64,000 nucleotides of DNA from Cellulophaga sp. 20_2_10 (GTDB lineage Bacteria; Bacteroidota; Bacteroidia; Flavobacteriales; Flavobacteriaceae). Both the position numbers and the translations under genes were made by a program. Positions 63,347 through 64,000 of this stretch are shown piece after piece; the first letter of the stretch is position 1, and each line of letters starts with the position of its first letter. The stretch spans positions 124,001-188,000 of the forward strand of contig NZ_JAMCOJ010000005.1 in NCBI RefSeq assembly GCF_023476645.1, read 5' to 3'. A model generated the notes under the pieces. The model made no database searches and was not told the DNA's origin. It worked only from the letters and a program-made list of their open reading frames with translations.

Positions 63347-63371
63347 ATGCCTCAACATATAGTTAAGGCAT
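63347..63371 (+). terminator. Hairpin between convergent exporter and LytTR genes
   Basis: ATGCCTCAAC (63347-63356) pairs with GTTAAGGCAT (63362-63371) with one mismatch and a 5-base loop, followed after a short spacer by TTGTTTTTTT. It starts 3 bases past the TPR-barrel stop codon. Confidence 0.65.
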
Positions 63372-63400
63372 AAACTTGTTTTTTTAGACTGAAGAGCTAC

Positions 63401-64000
63401 TTATAATAAATTTAATCTTCTCATTAATTCTGGTCTATTAGACCTGCTAATTGGCACTACGTTTTTTTCTATTAACACACTATTGTCTTCTATATCTATA
63501 ATCTTAGTAAAGTTTATAATATAAGATCTGTGTATTTGCAAAAACAGCTTTTCTGGTAATTTATCTTTAATCTTCTTTAGCGTATTACGTACTCTATAGG
63601 TTTCTTTTACTGTTTTAACTTCTATATAATCTCCTTTGGCTTCTATTAACTGTATGTCGTTAAAATTTATTTTTATTAGTCGCCTGTCTATATTAATATA
63701 CAATTCTTCACCTATCTCAGAGCTAGATGATGAACTTTGTGTTACCGACTCTACCTGTGACTGCTGAGAAAGTGATTTTTTTATTTTTTGTATCGATTTT
63801 TCAAAACGTTCTAGTGTAACTGGCTTTACCAAATAATCTACAATAGCCTCGTACTCATAAGCTTCTATTGCAAAGTTTGTGTCAGAAGTCGTTAAAACTA
63901 TTTTTGGTGGATTTTTTAATGTCTGCACAAAATCAAAACCACTAAAACCTGGCATATGTATATCTAAAAAGATTACATCTACTGTATTCTGATTTAAAAA
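63401..64000 (-). CDS. LytTR-family response regulator (5' end cut by right window edge)
   Basis: Transcription regulator of the LytTR class. The window holds the last 199 codons plus the stop. The frame is open to the edge: reading outward from the apparent Met at 63955 gives FLNQNTVDVIFLDIHMPGFS, so the receiver phosphorylation Asp (FLD) lies upstream of that Met and the true start is beyond 64000. Receiver end: KIVLTTSDTNFAIEAYEY and DYLVKPVTLERFEKSI. After a Ser-rich linker (about 85-95 of the visible part), the LytTR DNA-binding domain follows: GEELYINIDRRLIKINFNDI, IEAKGDYIEVKT, KKIKDKLPEKLFLQIHRSYI. It is the likely reader of the shared 21-bp-spaced repeats; its histidine kinase is not in the window. 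Confidence 0.9.
   Translation of the reverse strand, partial: FLNQNTVDVIFLDIHMPGFSGFDFVQTLKNPPKIVLTTSDTNFAIEAYEYEAIVDYLVKPVTLERFEKSIQKIKKSLSQQSQVESVTQSSSSSSEIGEELYINIDRRLIKINFNDIQLIEAKGDYIEVKTVKETYRVRNTLKKIKDKLPEKLFLQIHRSYIINFTKIIDIEDNSVLIEKNVVPISRSNRPELMRRLNLL

Overview
The window is AT-rich, densely coded DNA from a member of the Bacteroidota, most likely a (probably marine) Flavobacteriaceae. The evidence is two SusC/SusD pairs, an ECF sigma/FecR pair, lipoproteins with acidic residues just after the lipidated Cys, HmuY and DUF2490/DUF4199/DUF4328/DUF6607-type proteins, and several TAnnTTTG -7 boxes. The genus cannot be fixed from sequence reading alone. No prophage, insertion sequence, CRISPR array or rRNA was seen; there is one tRNA, tRNA-Ala(GGC).

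Layout. 1-8.7 kb is mostly housekeeping: alr (cut by the left edge), tdk, rsmI, an M28-type peptidase lipoprotein, HopJ-family, AhpD-like and OsmC proteins, and recJ. 8.8-13.9 kb is a haem/iron-type cluster: HmuY-like lipoprotein and TonB receptor, divergent from a DUF6607 protein, an FMN-binding protein and a Cys-rich protein. 14-17.8 kb holds an MFS transporter, an OmpA protein, lpxH and queD. 17.9-21.6 kb is a SulP transporter, stress protein, beta-carbonic anhydrase and DUF2490 operon, probably for bicarbonate handling. 21.7-27.5 kb is mixed (DUF4199, enoyl-CoA hydratase, MATE, GNAT, universal stress protein, tRNA-Ala, DUF4328), with a probable 32-residue membrane microprotein that is easily missed. 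The 315 bases at 21986-22300 hold one promoter candidate and no gene that I can see.

27.6-37.3 kb is a sigma/anti-sigma-controlled SusCD locus (ECF sigma, FecR, STN-bearing SusC, SusD) next to an M16 metalloprotease, which suggests peptide or protein use. 37.3-50.7 kb is a second, AraC-regulated locus: SusC, SusD, a two-module surface lipoprotein, a GH-A hydrolase, a GH130 enzyme, a second GH-A hydrolase and a sodium:solute symporter. It looks like a beta-mannoside utilisation locus in which one GH-A paralogue is probably on the cell surface and the other in the periplasm.

50.7-64 kb is the most unusual part: an apparently undescribed exopolysaccharide-type system. It contains a receiver domain fused to a polyprenyl-phosphate glycosyltransferase (GT2), a 1028-residue GT-C-like membrane protein, an Ig-like lipoprotein, a membrane-anchored GH-A hydrolase, a GT4 glycosyltransferase, a Wzx/PelG-like flippase, a STAS-like protein, a TPR plus beta-barrel outer-membrane protein, and a LytTR response regulator cut by the right edge. 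GT4, flippase and TPR-barrel recall PelF/PelG/PelB by architecture only. The three leftward transcripts (starting at 51838, 59219 and 61045) share one promoter design: a -7-like TATTTG box, then, exactly 28 bp further upstream, two 10-bp repeats whose starts are 21 bp apart, as expected for a LytTR-type activator. Their leaders also share CTTAACCT. I infer one regulon in which phosphorelay signalling acts both on transcription and, through the fused receiver, on glycan precursor synthesis.
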